Below, piece after piece: positions 60,081-64,000 of a DNA stretch of 64,000 nt. The notes beneath the pieces are model-generated. The model ran no database searches. It worked only from the letters and a program-made list of their open reading frames with translations, and had not been told where the DNA came from. How positions within the stretch are numbered: position 1 is the stretch's first letter; each line of letters begins with the position of its first letter. The position numbers and the translations under genes are program-made. Source of the DNA: Poecilobothrus nobilitatus (lineage: Eukaryota > Arthropoda > Insecta > Diptera > Dolichopodidae); contig OX352774.1 in NCBI GenBank assembly GCA_947095535.1, positions 235,687,825-235,751,824 of the forward strand. Reading direction: 5' to 3'.

Positions 60081-60203
60081 TCGTTTTACTGTGCCGGTAT
60101 CGTGTACAATTTATTACAGGAGAATGAAAGTGACGAGCACGTGGTTTATAAGTCCACTGCTCTTTGTATCGTAAAATTAGAACAAATATGGATAATTTTT
60201 TAG
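60081..60203 (+). CDS. Candidate exon of an unidentified gene
   Basis: A 40-codon open frame directly follows TTTTTTATATCAG, a good acceptor motif (AG at 60079-60080). The codons are unusually G/C-ending for this window (GTG TAC, GAC GAG CAC GTG), encoding YCAGIVYNLLQENESDEHVV and on to a TAG at 60201-60203. A second possible acceptor is TTATTACAG (ending 60119). I recognise no family. It might be a terminal exon, perhaps of the same gene as 59014-59398, or a fragment of an old insertion. Confidence 0.2.
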   Translation, partial: SFYCAGIVYNLLQENESDEHVVYKSTALCIVKLEQIWIIF

Positions 60204-63200
60204 ATTTTGCTTCCTAATAATTTTAGGGTAAATTTTTAGTTTATTTAAAGTATAAGCTATTTCTTATTATAAAGTATTCTCTTAACTTAAGGTTAAAGTT
60301 TGGAATCTAAAACTTTATTTTAAATTATTTATTTCAAATATAAAAACGTCTATTTTGAGAATCATTTAGAGTATTTTTTATTTATAATTAAAGAGTTTCT
60401 GTAATACTAAATATTTTATTAGCATCCAAAACTATAGGTAGAGCAATTTTTCAAATAAATGGATATTTCATGCTAAAATGAAAGTTTTAAAAACAGCGAC
60501 TTTCATGAATGTTTTGTTAAGTTTTTGTTTTAAGTTTTTGTTTGCAACTAAAAACTTACGTTGCATTTAAAATCTGAAATTAAGTAAAATTTCGTAATTT
60601 TGTATAGTGAAAATGAAAAACTGAGTTAATAATAAACATTTTCTAAGTAGAATTTTAATTCGAAGAAAGCTCTATATATTGTTTTTTTAATTAATGAAAA
60701 TTGAGTTCATGCTCAGTTATCAATATACTCTAGATCCGTAGTGTAGCAACGTTTTGATAACTTCTTAAATCCATAACAAGATATTTTCGTCTTATTCTAA
60801 AAAAACCGAAAATGGTGCTAATTAAATGCTCTATGCTCTATAGCGTCAATTACTCTGCAAATCCTTATCCTTTCCTTTTCCCCAAAACCCAAGCTGTACA
60901 TTATATTATTATGTGTTAAAGGACCCATGCTAATGTTTGGTTGTAAAGGGGGTGGTTTTGGTTGGTTAGAGTCCAACAATACTCAGAGCAACCTCGTGCA
61001 GTTCCTTTGAGTGATTTTTGATGTTTTCCACAGTCCCTCGTAAAAAACAAAATCAACAGTTAAGATGCACAACCATATTCAATCTTTTAGGATGTCTACG
61101 TAATCGACAATGGCTCGTAATAAAATCAACCAATTGTCTTATTTAAGATCTAGGAAGAATCTAGATTCAAGAGCCTGAGTTTTTTTAAACTCAAATCTAG
61201 CCCTATGGTTGGGTTATCCTACGAGTTGGACTTGTAATACACTATTCCTTAACAACTCAAATAAGTGTTATTCTATTGAAAATATAGTTTTGTAGTGGTA
61301 AGTGAAAAGATTTCACGTTTAGCTAGCCCATAAGTCGAGTTATTCCATCAATCAGTTCTTTCTGGCACTAGCACTGGCACTCATATCAAATTGATTGGTT
61401 ATTTTGATAAATTTCAAAAATAGTTTATTCTTAACTTTACAATGTTAATTATTTATTCATTTCCAATACTATTATTTTAAAGTTTCACAAAAACTTTACT
61501 TGATGTCATTACAAATTTTTTTGTTCTATGATATGTGCTTAAAAAAGTAAATTCAAGTTTCTGTTTTTTTCAAGCCCAGATTTCTTTATTTTAAAAAAAA
61601 ATTTAAAAATAAAAAATTCATTTTCGATTTCGTGCTAAACAATGGGAAATTTTTTTTTTTATATATATTTTAAAGAACTTCTGAATAATAACTTTGTGTG
61701 AAAAAGAAAAACAATTAATACCTATATATGTTTAAACAAACATACGCAATTATGCATTAACATGTATCATTATTAAAAATTAAAAAAAAACAATATACAT
61801 ATATATCTGTATCTATAATTTATGCATTTTTTAGTTTTGTTTTTTGTTTTTCTGTTCTTGTTTTTGTTAGAGAGGAGACCACCCAAATAACTAAAATGTC
61901 ATACATAAAAATAAAAAATTTTTTAACAAATAAATTGAAAAATAGGAAAATTAAAATAAATTTTTCGAAATAATAAAACATTAAAATGTGATTTTTTTTA
62001 AAGGTCTTCCAATCAATAAAAAAAAAAAGAAAAAAATATTCCGCCCGGTGTAAAAAAAATTACTGTTCAACATAAATTATTTCTTAATATTATAATGGGG
62101 CAGATTATCATCAATTTTGAATTTTTTTTTTTTTTTTGTAAACATTTTTAAAACTAAAAAATTAACTTAAAAAAATTATCTGTAAAAAAATTGTTTTGTT
62201 TTTTTTTTTTTCTGGTTATAAAGAGTAAAATTTTACTTTTATTTTTGGCTTAAAATTATTTTTTTTTTTTTTAATTTCATTTGTCTTTCGTTTTGTCGTT
62301 TTCCTTTCTTTAGAAATAGAAAGGAAAATTTATTGGAAAAAAAATATACCCAAAAATAAATTATCTATTTTAACACTATTATAAACACATATTATGATTT
62401 TTGAATTTGGCCATATACTTACATTTACATACATATGTACTATTTAACTATATAGATTTATCTTATAGATACATTTAATAGATTTTATCATGTAAAAAAT
62501 TGTCTCAAAGCAATATTTTTTTTCTTCTTTTCCTAATTCCATTCAAAAATATCAAAAAAAAAAAAATAAAACGAAAAATAAAATAAAAAACAAAAACACT
62601 TCATTAAGTTAACAATAGGTAAAATATAAAAAAGCTAAAATAAAGTTTATTAAAAAACAAAAAAAAATGAAAATATGAAAAAATTAAAAAATGCCAATGA
62701 AATTTGCATTCAAATCTCAAAAAAATTGTTTTAACATATGTTGAAAAGAAGCAAAAAAAAAAAAGTAAAGTTTGTTACATATAAGACAACATAATATGCA
62801 TTCATATCATATGCAACATATAAAGACAACATAAGATACAAAATAAGATGAAAATAACAAAAGAAAAAAAAAAAACAAAAATACAAGATATTAATTCTTT
62901 TCCTAGCAACATGAATTCAATATGTTATGTGCATTCATATATGGTAATATGATTGTTTTTTTTTTTTTTTTTGTTTTATATTTATGGTTATTGTATCACA
63001 CTACACAGAGCGCATGGTATTTTACATTATTATATGGTATTATATGGTACACAGATTAAACTATAATATGTATTTATTACGTCATTGAAATACCAATCAT
63101 TTTTTATCAATGAGTCAAAGCTAAATATTAAAAAAAAAAAAAAAAAAACAACAAAATCTAAAATACCAGTTTTAAAGAAACACAAAAAAAAAAAAAAAAA

Positions 63201-64000
63201 AAAACAAAGATATAAAAAATTAAATTGTAATGAAATGAAATGTGATATTGAAAAGTTTATCCACGCTTGAAAAGCATCACATATTCAACAATAGCATCAA
63301 CAACATAATAATGAGATAAAAAGTAAAAAAAACAATACATTGTTGCATTTAATTAGAGAGAATACTTTGAATGTTAAATAACAATAATTGTTTGTTATCC
63401 GTATATATATTTGGTGTATATGCATTATTTCTCATCCCACTGTAGTCTGTAGTTTTTCTTAAAACAATTAAGATCTAGAGATGTCAGCAATATATACAAA
63501 CAAGAAGAAAATTTCAAAATTAAAACTTATTGATTTCTAAAGTAAAACTGTTTTGTTTTTTTTTATATTTTTCTTTTTTGGAAAAGTGATTATTGGTAAG
63601 ATCCTATTAAAAGCAGGAGGATTTTAAATAATTCTTTTTATCCTTTCGACCAAAAAACTTTTTCAATTTATTTTCTTTTACTTTTCATACATACTTATAT
63701 AGAAATATAAATGTTTGATATTACAGAATCCTGTAAAAGACCAAAAAAAAAAAAAAACAAAGAATAAAAGAGAAAAGAAGAGAAATTGTTATTTAGGATT
63801 ATATTTCTGATTGTACCTACATATATAGTAAATTTTTTTATTGAAAGTTTTCCTTAAAGTTTTCCCATTACATCATATTAAAGTTATAGTATAATGTAAA
63901 TTCAATTTTATTATTTCTTTGATTCAATAAAAAAATTTGGTAAAATTTAAAGATATGAATACAAATCAAAGGTAAATTTTAATTAAAAATTTTCAATTTA
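60204..64000. other. A/T-rich non-genic stretch to the window end
   Basis: No gene recognised. Positions about 60830-61400 are less A/T-rich, with a nested inverted repeat (CTAGATT/AATCTAG at 61161-61167 and 61194-61200, enclosing GAGTTT..AAACTC), but no frame is sustained. From 61560 on the sequence is dominated by long A and T runs, including 19- and 21-base A runs at 63130-63148 and 63184-63204. Confidence 0.4.

Noticed and set aside
62000..64000. Short lysine-rich frame at 63085-63270 near the window end
   Set aside because: Made of two long A runs (63130-63148 and 63184-63204); no protein-like sequence between them.

Overview
This is nuclear DNA of an insect, most likely a true fly (Diptera), but the species cannot be told from the window. 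The evidence is one intact insect gustatory-receptor gene, a recognisable orthologue of the Drosophila carbon-dioxide receptor subunit Gr21a, plus two copies of a repeat with a (GTCC)n microsatellite core and TATACCC/GGGTATA ends, an arrangement known from dipteran interspersed elements (mini-me/DINE-1 type). The sequence is dominated by A and T throughout, with very many homopolymer runs. Almost every open frame is a short, F/K/I/N-rich by-product of this composition.

Layout. Positions 1-19640 hold no confident gene. They hold a tRNA-derived SINE with perfect 16-bp target-site duplications (794-1001, minus strand), four diverged copies of one dispersed repeat family (about 4250-5115, 7055-7500, 8935-9262 and 13262-13960), an inverted-repeat (MITE-like) element at 14831-15580 and a second tRNA-like SINE head at 17146-17222. 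Positions 19641-22198 and 25946-28495 are twin 2.55-kb elements in direct orientation. The only difference I can see between them is the number of GTCC units (14 versus 12). Each is built of nested tandem repeats (142/143, 259 and about 307 bp) and is bounded by 14-bp inverted repeats.

Positions 28500-56800 are again non-genic as far as can be seen. They contain further inverted-repeat elements (31113-31553, 34571-34940 and possibly 44830-45180), a second copy of the SINE family (39181-39373, plus strand), a perfect 156-bp tandem duplication (49094-49405), microsatellites and several perfect hairpins or palindromes.

The one confident protein gene is at 56948-58384 (plus strand). It encodes a 478-residue, seven-segment chemoreceptor, uninterrupted by introns, with a TATA box about 120 bp upstream. 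Downstream, at 59014-59398 and 60081-60203, are weak candidates for exons of an unidentified gene. They have higher GC and well-formed splice signals but no recognised homology. The rest of the window to 64000 shows only low-complexity A/T sequence.

Short exons of large genes cannot be recognised by eye here, so 'nothing seen' for the long stretches means no long or recognisable coding sequence. Much of the window could be intronic.
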